The position numbers were made by a program, and so were the translations under genes. From Bacteroidaceae bacterium (GTDB lineage Bacteria; Bacteroidota; Bacteroidia; Bacteroidales; Bacteroidaceae): DNA of 49,498 bases. The stretch is taken from contig JAFYQH010000011.1 of assembly GCA_017547205.1 (NCBI GenBank), positions 1 through 49,498 on the forward strand, in the 5' to 3' direction. Numbering within the stretch: position 1 is the stretch's first letter; each line of letters starts with the position of its first letter. Positions 19,456-26,609 of the stretch are shown piece after piece. The notes below the pieces were generated by a model, which was not told the origin of the DNA, made no database searches, and saw nothing but the letters and a program-made list of their open reading frames with translations.

Positions 19456-20709
19456 TCAAGCTTTCTTTTCCTTGAACACTAGTGCGAACAATACTGCTAT
19501 CACAAGAGCATACCCTGCAAAAATATACCATGCAGTAGGCCATCCTGCAAAGTTTGTGAAATTAGCCGTATAATGGTTCACAACCTCCTGTGCCGCAATA
19601 ACACCGATTGATGCACCAAGGCCGTTAGTCATGAGCATGAACAATCCCTGCGCGCTCGAACGCATGCTCTCGGGCACCTCCTTGTCAACGAATAGAGAAC
19701 CCGAAATGTTGAAGAAATCGAACGCCACACCATATACTATCATCGAAAGTACGAAGAGGAATACACCCGGCACACCCGGATCACCTACCGCGAAAAATCC
19801 GAAACGGAGCATCCATCCGAGCATTGCGATGAGCATAACCTTCTTGATACCGAAACGACCCAGGAAGAACGGGATAAGCAGGATACAGAGAGTCTCTGAC
19901 ATCTGAGACAACGAGATAAGCATGTTAGTATGTTCCACAGCGAAAGTTCCCGCATACTCCTCCATGCTGCCGAAGCTCTCTATGAACATGTTCGCATAAC
20001 CGTTCGAAACCTGGAGTGCAGCACCTAGCAACATCGAGAATATGAAGAATATAGCCATCCTTCTCTGGTTGAAAAGCCTAAAGGCATCGAAGCCCAATGC
20101 AGATACGAACGATTTCTTCTCATTGCTCTTGTTTACCGGACACATGGGAAGTGTCATCGAATAGAGGGCAAGCAGAATGCCCCAAGATGCCGAGGCGAAG
20201 AACTGATTATAGTCGTTCTGGAAACCGGTGTAGTCAACGAGCAGCATGGAGACAATAAAACCCACCGTACCGAACACGCGTATGGGCGGGAAAGACTTCA
20301 CTGTATCAAGACCGGCCTTGTCCAACGCAGTATACGAAACCGAATTGGACAATGCCAATGTGGGCATATAGAAAGCAACACTGATGGTATATGTCCAGAA
20401 GAGATCATCGAACGCAACCTCCTTGCCCATAGTCATGCCCATGTAACCGGTTATTCCCATGAACACCGCAGCCATGGCATGACAAAACGCTAGCAGACGC
20501 TGTGCCGGCACCCAACGGTCGGCAATGATTCCCATAAAGGCCGGCATGAAGATTGACACTATACCCTGTACTGCATAGAACCAGCCTACGCTCGTACCCA
20601 GGCCGACACCTCCCAGATAACGTCCCATTGATGTAAGATACGCACCCCAAATGGCAAACTGCAGGAAGCTCAGAACTATGAGCCTTGTCTTTACGTGTGA
20701 ATTTTGCAT
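19456..20709 (-). CDS. Nucleoside:H+ symporter-family MFS permease
   Basis: A 417-residue inner-membrane protein with about 12 predicted helices resembling the nucleoside:H+ symporter (NupG-like) branch of the MFS. Segments include MGRYLGGVGLGTSVGWFYAVQGIVSIFMPAFMGIIADRWVP, FPPIRVFGTVGFIVSML and a C-terminal half with QMSETLCILLIPFFLGRFGIKK. It probably imports nucleosides, fitting the salvage genes hpt and PNP elsewhere in the window. It leads the operon running to DUF3256, after a TAAGTTTG promoter element. Confidence 0.87.
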   Translation of the reverse strand: MQNSHVKTRLIVLSFLQFAIWGAYLTSMGRYLGGVGLGTSVGWFYAVQGIVSIFMPAFMGIIADRWVPAQRLLAFCHAMAAVFMGITGYMGMTMGKEVAFDDLFWTYTISVAFYMPTLALSNSVSYTALDKAGLDTVKSFPPIRVFGTVGFIVSMLLVDYTGFQNDYNQFFASASWGILLALYSMTLPMCPVNKSNEKKSFVSALGFDAFRLFNQRRMAIFFIFSMLLGAALQVSNGYANMFIESFGSMEEYAGTFAVEHTNMLISLSQMSETLCILLIPFFLGRFGIKKVMLIAMLGWMLRFGFFAVGDPGVPGVFLFVLSMIVYGVAFDFFNISGSLFVDKEVPESMRSSAQGLFMLMTNGLGASIGVIAAQEVVNHYTANFTNFAGWPTAWYIFAGYALVIAVLFALVFKEKKA

Positions 20710-20755
20710 ATTATTTATTATTTTTCAATTTTTCCTTCATCGGTACCGGCGAGTA

Positions 20756-20763
20756 CAAACTTA
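20756..20763 (-). promoter_or_regulatory. Promoter -7 element for the nucleoside symporter operon
   Basis: Reads TAAGTTTG on the minus strand, matching TAnnTTTG. The start would be near 20750, about 40 nt before the ATG at 20709. It lies just downstream of the DUF721 stop at 20811, so this operon is probably separate from recF-DUF721. Confidence 0.5.
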
Positions 20764-20810
20764 CTCCATTATTCCTTTTAAACCACATATAAAGGGTTTA
20801 AGTTCGCATA

Positions 20811-21101
20811 TCAGCGGAATATTATATCGGTTATGACATGTGCCTTAACATGCGAATTGAGTCTATACACAAGCGACTTGCGGTTCATGAACAGTTCATG
20901 TCTGAGCACAGACGATGTCACCTTGACATAAAGGACTTGATTATGTATATACAAATCCTTCGTATAGGATTGTACAGCCGGACCAAGCACCTGCGACCAG
21001 GCCTGCACCAGACGATATTCGTTCAATGGGGTCTCAAGCCCCTCCTCGCGACACATCTCGCGCACCAGTTCAGCTATGGACTTTGTTTCTCCCCTTTTCA
21101 T
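20811..21101 (-). CDS. DUF721 (DciA-like) protein
   Basis: A 96-residue protein of the DUF721 family, a fold related to the DciA helicase-loading proteins and often found next to recF. It contains SIAELVREMCREEGLETPLNEYRLVQAWSQVLGPAVQSYT and YVKVTSSVLRHELFMNRKSLV. I choose the ATG at 21101, which overlaps the recF stop as ATGA; a GTG two codons upstream is possible. A replication role is inference from the family and neighbour. Confidence 0.8.
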   Translation of the reverse strand: MKRGETKSIAELVREMCREEGLETPLNEYRLVQAWSQVLGPAVQSYTKDLYIHNQVLYVKVTSSVLRHELFMNRKSLVYRLNSHVKAHVITDIIFR

Positions 21102-22210
21102 GAACACTTTTCCTTAATCAGTTCCACATTCCCGTCCAAGACCCCGAACAGGCGGTACTCCTTGTCAACCCGCTCAAGAATCATGTCGATATGCTCCCGG
21201 TTTACATCCGTAATGAATATCTGCCCGAATCCGTCACCCGAGACAAGCCCCACTATCTGTTCAACGCGGTTGCTGTCAAGTTTGTCGAATATATCGTCAA
21301 GAAGCAGCAGTGGTGTCTCCCCACCCTTGCGCCGCAGGAAATCGAACTGCGCGAGCTTCAGCGAAACAAGAAAACTCTTGTTCTGCCCCTGCGACCCTTC
21401 CTTTTTTATAGGATAGCCGCCCAACTGCATAACAAGCTCGTCGCGGTGCACACCTTTGGAGGTATATCCAAGATTCCTGTCATCGTTCCTCGACGAAGCC
21501 AACAGTTCGCCAAAGTCATCGTCATTAAGATGCGAACGGTAACGCAGGCCCACGCTCTCCCTGCCGCCCGTTATCGTACCATGGAACTCCATGAATACAG
21601 GGAGGAGTTCTTCGACAAAACGACTCCGTCCGGCATGTATAACCTTCGCCTCCACAACCATCATCTCCTCCATGAGCGACATCATCTCGGCATCAAAGCC
21701 ATACTCCCCGCGCAGCATCGCATTACGTTGCTGCAAGGCCCTGTTATAACGGATCAGTGCATTCAGGTACTCCTTGTCATACTGCGATATGACAACATCC
21801 ATGAAACGACGTCTCTCCTCGCTGCCCCCGGCAATGAGCCCGTTGTCGGCCGGAGAAATCATGACAAGAGGTATTGTACCGATATGGTCGGCCAAACGCT
21901 CATAAGCCTTTCCGTTCTTCTTGAACTGCTTCTTTTCCCCACGCTTTAGCCCGCACGAGACCTCACCGTCTATTCCGCTGTCGCTGACATATTGCGCCTG
22001 CAACATAAAGAAAGGCTCGTCATGCATAATGTTGGAACCATCCACTACAGTAACGGCACTCTTGCAGAACGCCAGGTAATACACCGCATCGAGCAAGTTT
22101 GTCTTGCCCATGCCGTTGCTGCCGATGAAGCAGTTTATTCCCGACGACAACGTTATTCCCACGTCGGCCAGGTTCCTATAGTTAAGTACAGATACTGCGT
22201 CTATCCTCAT
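21098..22210 (-). CDS. recF: DNA replication and repair protein RecF
   Basis: RecF is an SMC-like ABC ATPase that, with RecO and RecR, loads RecA at gaps. The ATG at 22210 gives 370 residues starting MRIDAVSVLNYRNLADV, the family N-terminus; an upstream frame to 22261 adds 17 unrelated residues that cross the promoter. Walker A GSNGMGKTN lies at 30-38. The ABC signature region SQGQNKSFLVSLKLAQ and Walker B LLLLDDIFDKLD are near the C-terminus. It overlaps DUF721 (ATGA). Confidence 0.95.
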   Translation of the reverse strand: MRIDAVSVLNYRNLADVGITLSSGINCFIGSNGMGKTNLLDAVYYLAFCKSAVTVVDGSNIMHDEPFFMLQAQYVSDSGIDGEVSCGLKRGEKKQFKKNGKAYERLADHIGTIPLVMISPADNGLIAGGSEERRRFMDVVISQYDKEYLNALIRYNRALQQRNAMLRGEYGFDAEMMSLMEEMMVVEAKVIHAGRSRFVEELLPVFMEFHGTITGGRESVGLRYRSHLNDDDFGELLASSRNDDRNLGYTSKGVHRDELVMQLGGYPIKKEGSQGQNKSFLVSLKLAQFDFLRRKGGETPLLLLDDIFDKLDSNRVEQIVGLVSGDGFGQIFITDVNREHIDMILERVDKEYRLFGVLDGNVELIKEKCS

Positions 22211-22258
22211 AGCGTTACTGTTTTTGCATTCCAAAGGTCCGCAAAACCTTTTGCTTTG

Positions 22259-22266
22259 CAAATATA
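22259..22266 (-). promoter_or_regulatory. Promoter -7 element for recF-DUF721
   Basis: Reads TATATTTG on the minus strand (TAnnTTTG). The start would be near 22253, leaving a leader of about 43 nt. It supports the ATG at 22210 over the longer recF frame. Confidence 0.5.
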
Positions 22267-22341
22267 CCCATAAAAACGGAAGATAATTCCATTTGCCGGC
22301 AAAAAAAAGCGCTATAATTTTTCAGCTATAGAGTTTTTGAT

Positions 22342-22349
22342 TAATTTTG
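22342..22349 (+). promoter_or_regulatory. Promoter -7 element for the TPR gene
   Basis: TAATTTTG matches TAnnTTTG and lies about 90 nt before the TPR start at 22438. The predicted leader (about 22356-22437) contains a GGCC-bracketed dyad near 22373-22392. Confidence 0.45.
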
Positions 22350-22437
22350 CAGACTAAAGTGCGGGATTATCATCGGCCGCATGCACGGCCATGACAAGAC
22401 CCGGCAATCCAAACGCGAATAATAAAAAAATATAACT

Positions 22438-23103
22438 ATGAGCAAAAAACAGACAGAGACTCCTATCCTCGCAGACGAGGTACTCGGCAAGTCAGAGGCA
22501 TTTGTCCTCAAGAACAAGAACATCATCCTTGGTGCAATCCTTGCAATAATCGTCATTGCAGGCGGTATCATGGCATACGACACATTCGTTGCAACCCCCA
22601 AGAAGGCCGAGGCTGACAAGGCTATCTTCCATGCAGAGCACTATTTCATTAAAGGCGAATACGAATCGGCACTTAACGGAGACGGCGTCAACGCAGGTTT
22701 CCTCAAGGTTATCGAGGACCACAGCGGCACACCGGCTGCAAATATAGCACATGCATACGCTGGTTTGAGCTACGTACAACTCGGCGATATTGACAATGCC
22801 ATCAAATACCTCGAGGATTTCAGCGGAAACGACCGCATCGTATCCCCAAAAGTAAAGTCGGCACTTGCTACATGCTACGCACAGAAGGAGAACTGGAGCA
22901 AGGCCATCGACCTTCTTCTCGAAGCCGCTGACAAAGCAAAGAACGTTGCAGTAACTCCCGAATGCTGGAGAGATGCGGCTGCCATCTACGAGAAGACAGG
23001 CAAGAACGAGGAGGCACGTAAGCTCTACGAAAGAATCAAGAACGAATACCCCGAGTCTCACGTTGCTATAGATGCCGACAAGTTGATTAATTCAGTAAAG
23101 TAA
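22438..23103 (+). CDS. TPR-repeat membrane-anchored protein
   Basis: A 221-residue protein with one N-terminal transmembrane helix (about residues 29-47, IILGAILAIIVIAGGIMAY) followed by a periplasmic tetratricopeptide-like helical region. Repeats such as AHAYAGLSYVQLGDIDNAIKYLEDF and AAIYEKTGKNEEARKLYERIKNEYPES are visible. The layout resembles YfgM-type proteins, which bind the Sec or chaperone machinery, but I cannot claim that function. It is followed 20 nt later by a terminator-like hairpin and then ribH. Confidence 0.75.
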   Translation: MSKKQTETPILADEVLGKSEAFVLKNKNIILGAILAIIVIAGGIMAYDTFVATPKKAEADKAIFHAEHYFIKGEYESALNGDGVNAGFLKVIEDHSGTPAANIAHAYAGLSYVQLGDIDNAIKYLEDFSGNDRIVSPKVKSALATCYAQKENWSKAIDLLLEAADKAKNVAVTPECWRDAAAIYEKTGKNEEARKLYERIKNEYPESHVAIDADKLINSVK

Positions 23104-23123
23104 ACATACCAATGAATAACATA

Positions 23124-23157
23124 AAGGCTGTCGCATATACATGGGACAGCCTTTTTT
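23124..23157 (+). terminator. Terminator/attenuator hairpin between the TPR gene and ribH
   Basis: AAGGCTGTC at 23124-23132 pairs perfectly with 23145-23153, followed at once by a T-run (to 23157). It has the form of an intrinsic terminator on the plus strand. ribH starts only 15 nt later, and I see no promoter in between. Confidence 0.75.
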
Positions 23158-23172
23158 GATACAGGAAAGAAT

Positions 23173-23655
23173 ATGGCAACAGAACTGAAGAACCTTTCAT
23201 CATACGATTCCACAAAGATTGCAAACGGCAAAGGACGCAGAATAGGCATTGTATATGCCGAGTGGAACGAGGAAATCACATACGCGCTGCGCGACGGCGC
23301 AGTAAATACACTGGTCGAAAATGGCGTCGATGAGCAGGACATACACCTCGCCAGCGTCCCAGGAAGTTTCGAACTCATATTCGGAGCGTCACAGATGGTA
23401 AAGAGCGGCAAATACGATGCAGTCATCGCCATAGGCTGCGTGATACGCGGCGACACGCCACACTTCGACTATATATGTGAGGGAGTGACAGCTGGTCTGT
23501 CAAAACTAAATGTAGAGTATGACACCCCTGTAATATTCGGCCTCATAACCACCAACAACCTGCTTCAGGCGCAGGAGCGCAGCGGCGGCCGATTGGGCAA
23601 CAAGGGAGACGAGTGCGCCGTAACAGCACTGCAAATGATAGCACAGTTCAAATAA
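23173..23655 (+). CDS. ribH: 6,7-dimethyl-8-ribityllumazine synthase
   Basis: RibH condenses 5-amino-6-ribitylamino-uracil with dihydroxybutanone phosphate to give the direct precursor of riboflavin, in an icosahedral or pentameric shell. The 160-residue protein has the family motifs [34 protein letters not shown] and [24 protein letters not shown], with the catalytic His in the last segment. Other rib genes are not in the window. Confidence 0.96.
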   Translation: MATELKNLSSYDSTKIANGKGRRIGIVYAEWNEEITYALRDGAVNTLVENGVDEQDIHLASVPGSFELIFGASQMVKSGKYDAVIAIGCVIRGDTPHFDYICEGVTAGLSKLNVEYDTPVIFGLITTNNLLQAQERSGGRLGNKGDECAVTALQMIAQFK

Positions 23656-23683
23656 CAGAAAAGACAAAAAAACTGAAACACAC

Positions 23684-23792
23684 AAGAAGAGACTGACCCA
23701 AAAGTCATTTTACAAAGAATACAATCCCTGTTAGATAAACTCTAGCGGGGATTGCTCGTTCAAAAATATGGATTTTAGGTCAGCCTCTTCTT
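23684..23792. repeat. Nested-hairpin repeat, copy A (convergent ribH/dusB ends)
   Basis: A 109-bp element. The outer arms 23684-23706 and about 23771-23792 are near-complementary (two mismatches and one indel in about 22 nt). The inner stem pairs 23722-23735 with 23741-23754 over 14 bp, two being G-U, with a 5-nt loop. Copy B at 43773-43889 shares the arms (CTGACCCAAAAG, GTCAGCCTC) and the layout, but has a different, still fully paired, inner stem. Both copies lie between convergent genes, so a bidirectional terminator or a MITE-like repeat is likely. Confidence 0.8.
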
Positions 23793-23811
23793 ATATATAT
23801 GGTATCGAAAT

Positions 23812-24798
23812 TCAATCATTGCCATATGTATCCACGATGCGGTCAAGAATCTCCATCAAATCCTCGACTTTCTCTGCGCGCAACATTTCGATGCGCAGAG
23901 GGCGGAAATCGGCAAGCCCCTTGAGCAATGGGGTCGCGGCAAGATGACGGCGAACATGCAGTATTCCCGGACGCTCACCCAACCAGTCGACACTGTCGCG
24001 CACCTGCTCACGCAATATATCCATACACTCGCGGAACGTGAACGGCACGGCCGGCTCGCCATGCTCAAGATAGTGCTTGACATCGTGGAATATCCATGGC
24101 TGGCCGAAGCTTGCGCGGCCTATCATAACAGCATCAACACCGTATTTATCAAAACATTCTTTGGCACGTTCAGGTGTCCTCACGTCGCCGTTGCCTATTA
24201 CGGGAATATGCATGCGTGGGTTCTCCTTTATCTTGCCTATGAGGGTCCAGTCGGCATCACCGGTATACATCTGCGCTCTTGTGCGACCATGCACGGTAAG
24301 GGCAGCTATACCGCAATCCTGCAACTGCTCGGCAAGCTCTACTATGCACTTGCTGTTATCGTCCCAGCCCAAACGCGTCTTTACAGTAACGGGAATCCTT
24401 ACGGCATCCACGACCGCCCTTGTTATCTCCAGCAGTTTTGGAATATTCTGTAGCATGCCGGCACCGCATCCCTTGCGGGCAACCTTCTTTACAGGACAGC
24501 CGAAGTTTATATCAAGGATATCGGGACGCGCCTGCTCCACCCTCTTTGCGGCCTCAACCATAGGTTCCACCTCGTTTCCGTATATTTGAATTGCCACAGG
24601 GCGCTCCTGGTCATGTATGTTGAGCTTGCGCACTGTGCTGTTGATATCACGTATAAGCGCATCGCTCGAAACGAATTCAGTATACACCATATCCACTCCG
24701 AAACGCTTGCACAGCAGGCGAAACGCCTCGTCTGTCACGTCCTCCATCGGAGCAAGGAAAACAGGGTACTTCCCGAACTCAATATTGCCTATCTTCAT
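23812..24798 (-). CDS. dusB: tRNA-dihydrouridine synthase (DusB-like)
   Basis: Dus enzymes reduce specific tRNA uridines to dihydrouridine with FMN and NADPH. The ATG at 24798 gives 328 residues beginning MKIGNIEFGKYPVFLAPMEDVTD. A frame to 24822 would start inside the promoter palindrome. The signature DINFGCPVKKVARKGCGAGML carries the catalytic Cys101, and TVHGRTRAQMYTGDADW and GNGDVRTPE complete the TIM-barrel core. It diverges from the U32 gene. Confidence 0.93.
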   Translation of the reverse strand: MKIGNIEFGKYPVFLAPMEDVTDEAFRLLCKRFGVDMVYTEFVSSDALIRDINSTVRKLNIHDQERPVAIQIYGNEVEPMVEAAKRVEQARPDILDINFGCPVKKVARKGCGAGMLQNIPKLLEITRAVVDAVRIPVTVKTRLGWDDNSKCIVELAEQLQDCGIAALTVHGRTRAQMYTGDADWTLIGKIKENPRMHIPVIGNGDVRTPERAKECFDKYGVDAVMIGRASFGQPWIFHDVKHYLEHGEPAVPFTFRECMDILREQVRDSVDWLGERPGILHVRRHLAATPLLKGLADFRPLRIEMLRAEKVEDLMEILDRIVDTYGND

Positions 24799-24811
24799 TC
24801 TTCTTCCTTTT

Positions 24812-24855
24812 GTTTGCTGCAAAGATAGTGAAAATTCACTATCTTTGCAGCAAAC
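24812..24855. promoter_or_regulatory. 44-bp perfect palindrome forming a divergent promoter (dusB / U32 gene)
   Basis: The 21-nt arm 24812-24832 is an exact inverted repeat of 24835-24855, with AA between. Each arm carries TATCTTTG, a full TAnnTTTG -7 element, facing outward: 24840-24847 for the U32 gene and 24820-24827 (minus) for dusB. A TTTG in the opposite arm lies 23 nt upstream of each. Predicted leaders are only about 12-15 nt. Confidence 0.8.
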
Positions 24856-24865
24856 GTACTACCCT

Positions 24866-26128
24866 ATGAACTACAAAAGAAGCGATTTCGAGATAATGGC
24901 CCCAGTGGGTTCACGCGAGAGCCTTGCTGCAGCCATACAGGCCGGAGCCAACTCCATATACTTTGGCATAGAGCACCTGAACATGCGTTCACACTCGGCC
25001 AGTGCATTCTCCATAAGCGACCTGCGCGAAATAGCGCAGATATGCGACGAGCACGGCATAAAGAGCTACCTCACTGTGAACACCATCATCTACGAGGACG
25101 ACCTTGCCATGATGTACCGTATAATAGACGCAGCAAAGGAGAGCGGCATTTCGGCCGTGATTGCCGCCGATGTGGCCGTAATGCAGTACTGCAACAGCAT
25201 AGGAGTGGAGGTCCACCTCTCGACGCAGCTTAACATAAGCAACAGCGAAGCACTCAAGTTCTATGCACGCTTTGCCGACGTCGTGGTACTGGCACGTGAG
25301 CTGAACATGGACCAGGTAGCTGCCATACACAAGATAATCGTAGACGAGAACATCTGCGGCCCAAAGGGCGAACTCATACGCATAGAGATGTTCTGCCACG
25401 GCGCACTGTGCATGGCCATCTCGGGCAAATGCTACATGTCGCTGCACCAGCTGGGACGCAGCGCGAACCGTGGCGAGTGCATGCAGGTGTGCCGCAGAGG
25501 ATACATCGTGAAAGACCGAGAGAGCGACATAGAACTGGAGGTTGACAACAAATATATAATGTCGCCAAAGGACCTCAAGACAATACGTTTCATGGACCGC
25601 ATGATAGAGAGCGGTGTGCGCGTGTTCAAGATTGAGGGACGCGCACGCGGACCCGAATACGTACAGACTGTTGCCGGCTGCTACAACGAGGCCCTTGAGG
25701 CCTACCTTGCCGGCGAATTCACCGACGAGAAGAAGGACGCATGGGACGAACGCCTGAGAACAGTGTTCAACCGCGGATTCTGGGATGGCTACTATCAGGG
25801 GCAGAAACTGGGCGAATGGAGCAACATCTACGGTTCGCAGGCTACCGAACGCAAGGTATATATAGGAAAGGCCATGAAGCACTTCTCGAAGTTGGGCGTG
25901 GGCGAGTTCCATATCGAGGCCGGCGAGATAAAGGCCGGAGACAAGATACTTATTACAGGTCCCACCACAGGTGCCGTGTACCTGACACTTGAGGACCCAC
26001 GAGTGAACATGGAGAGCGTAGAGACCGTGCGCAAGGGCGACAGGGTATCGTTCAAGGTACCCGGCAAGGTGCGCCCCAGTGACAAGCTGTATCGTATTGA
26101 CAAGACGGAGCACGGATGCTGCGACTGA
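24866..26128 (+). CDS. Peptidase U32-family protein (probable RNA hydroxylation factor)
   Basis: A 420-residue U32-family protein. Despite the peptidase name, characterised members (TrhP/YegQ, RlhA) take part in tRNA or rRNA hydroxylation; I infer a similar role but cannot say which RNA. It begins MNYKRSDFEIMAPVGSRESLAAAI and carries the family signature EMFCHGALCMAISGKCYMS with cysteines at 177, 182, 189, 205 and 209, a likely Fe-S or metal cluster. The start at 24866 fits the palindromic promoter. Its stop codon is part of a 24-bp hairpin. Confidence 0.88.
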   Translation: MNYKRSDFEIMAPVGSRESLAAAIQAGANSIYFGIEHLNMRSHSASAFSISDLREIAQICDEHGIKSYLTVNTIIYEDDLAMMYRIIDAAKESGISAVIAADVAVMQYCNSIGVEVHLSTQLNISNSEALKFYARFADVVVLARELNMDQVAAIHKIIVDENICGPKGELIRIEMFCHGALCMAISGKCYMSLHQLGRSANRGECMQVCRRGYIVKDRESDIELEVDNKYIMSPKDLKTIRFMDRMIESGVRVFKIEGRARGPEYVQTVAGCYNEALEAYLAGEFTDEKKDAWDERLRTVFNRGFWDGYYQGQKLGEWSNIYGSQATERKVYIGKAMKHFSKLGVGEFHIEAGEIKAGDKILITGPTTGAVYLTLEDPRVNMESVETVRKGDRVSFKVPGKVRPSDKLYRIDKTEHGCCD

Positions 26129-26176
26129 TATATATGATAGAAGGACGGCCAAGCCGTCCTTCTATCATATATATCA
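26126..26176. terminator. 24-bp perfect hairpin at the convergent U32/sufE ends
   Basis: The 24-nt arm 26126-26149 is perfectly complementary to 26153-26176, with a 3-nt CAA loop. The first three bases of the arm are the TGA stop of the U32 gene. No T-run follows on either strand, but the stem would be very stable and lies between convergent genes, so bidirectional termination or 3'-end protection is likely. Confidence 0.75.
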
Positions 26177-26186
26177 TAATCAACTG

Positions 26187-26609
26187 TTACCCACGTGCCT
26201 TGAATGCCAGGGCATAGAGTTTCATCTGCTTTATCATTGCGACCAGGCCGTTACTACGCGTTGGCGAAAGATGCTCCTTGAGACCTATTGCCTCAACGAA
26301 ATAGGGTTCGTTGTCGAGTATCTCGTCGGGGGTATGGCCCGAGTAAACCTTGATTAGCAATGCTACTATTCCTTTTACTATGAGCGCATCGCTCTCGGCG
26401 CTAAAAACAACCTTGCCGTCCACAAAATCAGCCTGCAACCAAACACGGCTCTGGCATCCCTCAATAAGGTTATTGTCGGTCTTGTACTCGTCGGGCAGAG
26501 AGGGTTGCTCGCCACCCAGGTCTATAAGCAGCTGATAGCGGTCGAGCCAATCCTCAAAGTCACTGAACTCGGCTATTATATCGTCTTGAAGTTCCTTTAT
26601 AGTCGCCAT
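26187..26609 (-). CDS. sufE: SufE-family cysteine desulfurase partner
   Basis: SufE accepts persulfide sulfur from SufS and stimulates Fe-S cluster assembly. The 140-residue protein has the conserved acceptor Cys52 in LIEGCQSRVWL, plus ADSDALIVKGI-like (AESDALIVKGIVALLIKVYSG) and LSPTRSNGL segments. The ATG at 26609 shares one base with the upstream cyclase stop (TGATG). sufS, sufB, sufC and sufD are not in the window. Confidence 0.9.
   Translation of the reverse strand: MATIKELQDDIIAEFSDFEDWLDRYQLLIDLGGEQPSLPDEYKTDNNLIEGCQSRVWLQADFVDGKVVFSAESDALIVKGIVALLIKVYSGHTPDEILDNEPYFVEAIGLKEHLSPTRSNGLVAMIKQMKLYALAFKARG

Noticed and set aside
24989-26152. 387-codon minus-strand frame antisense to the U32 gene
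   Set aside because: The U32 gene has the conserved cysteine signature and a promoter; the antisense product has no domain and runs into the terminator hairpin.
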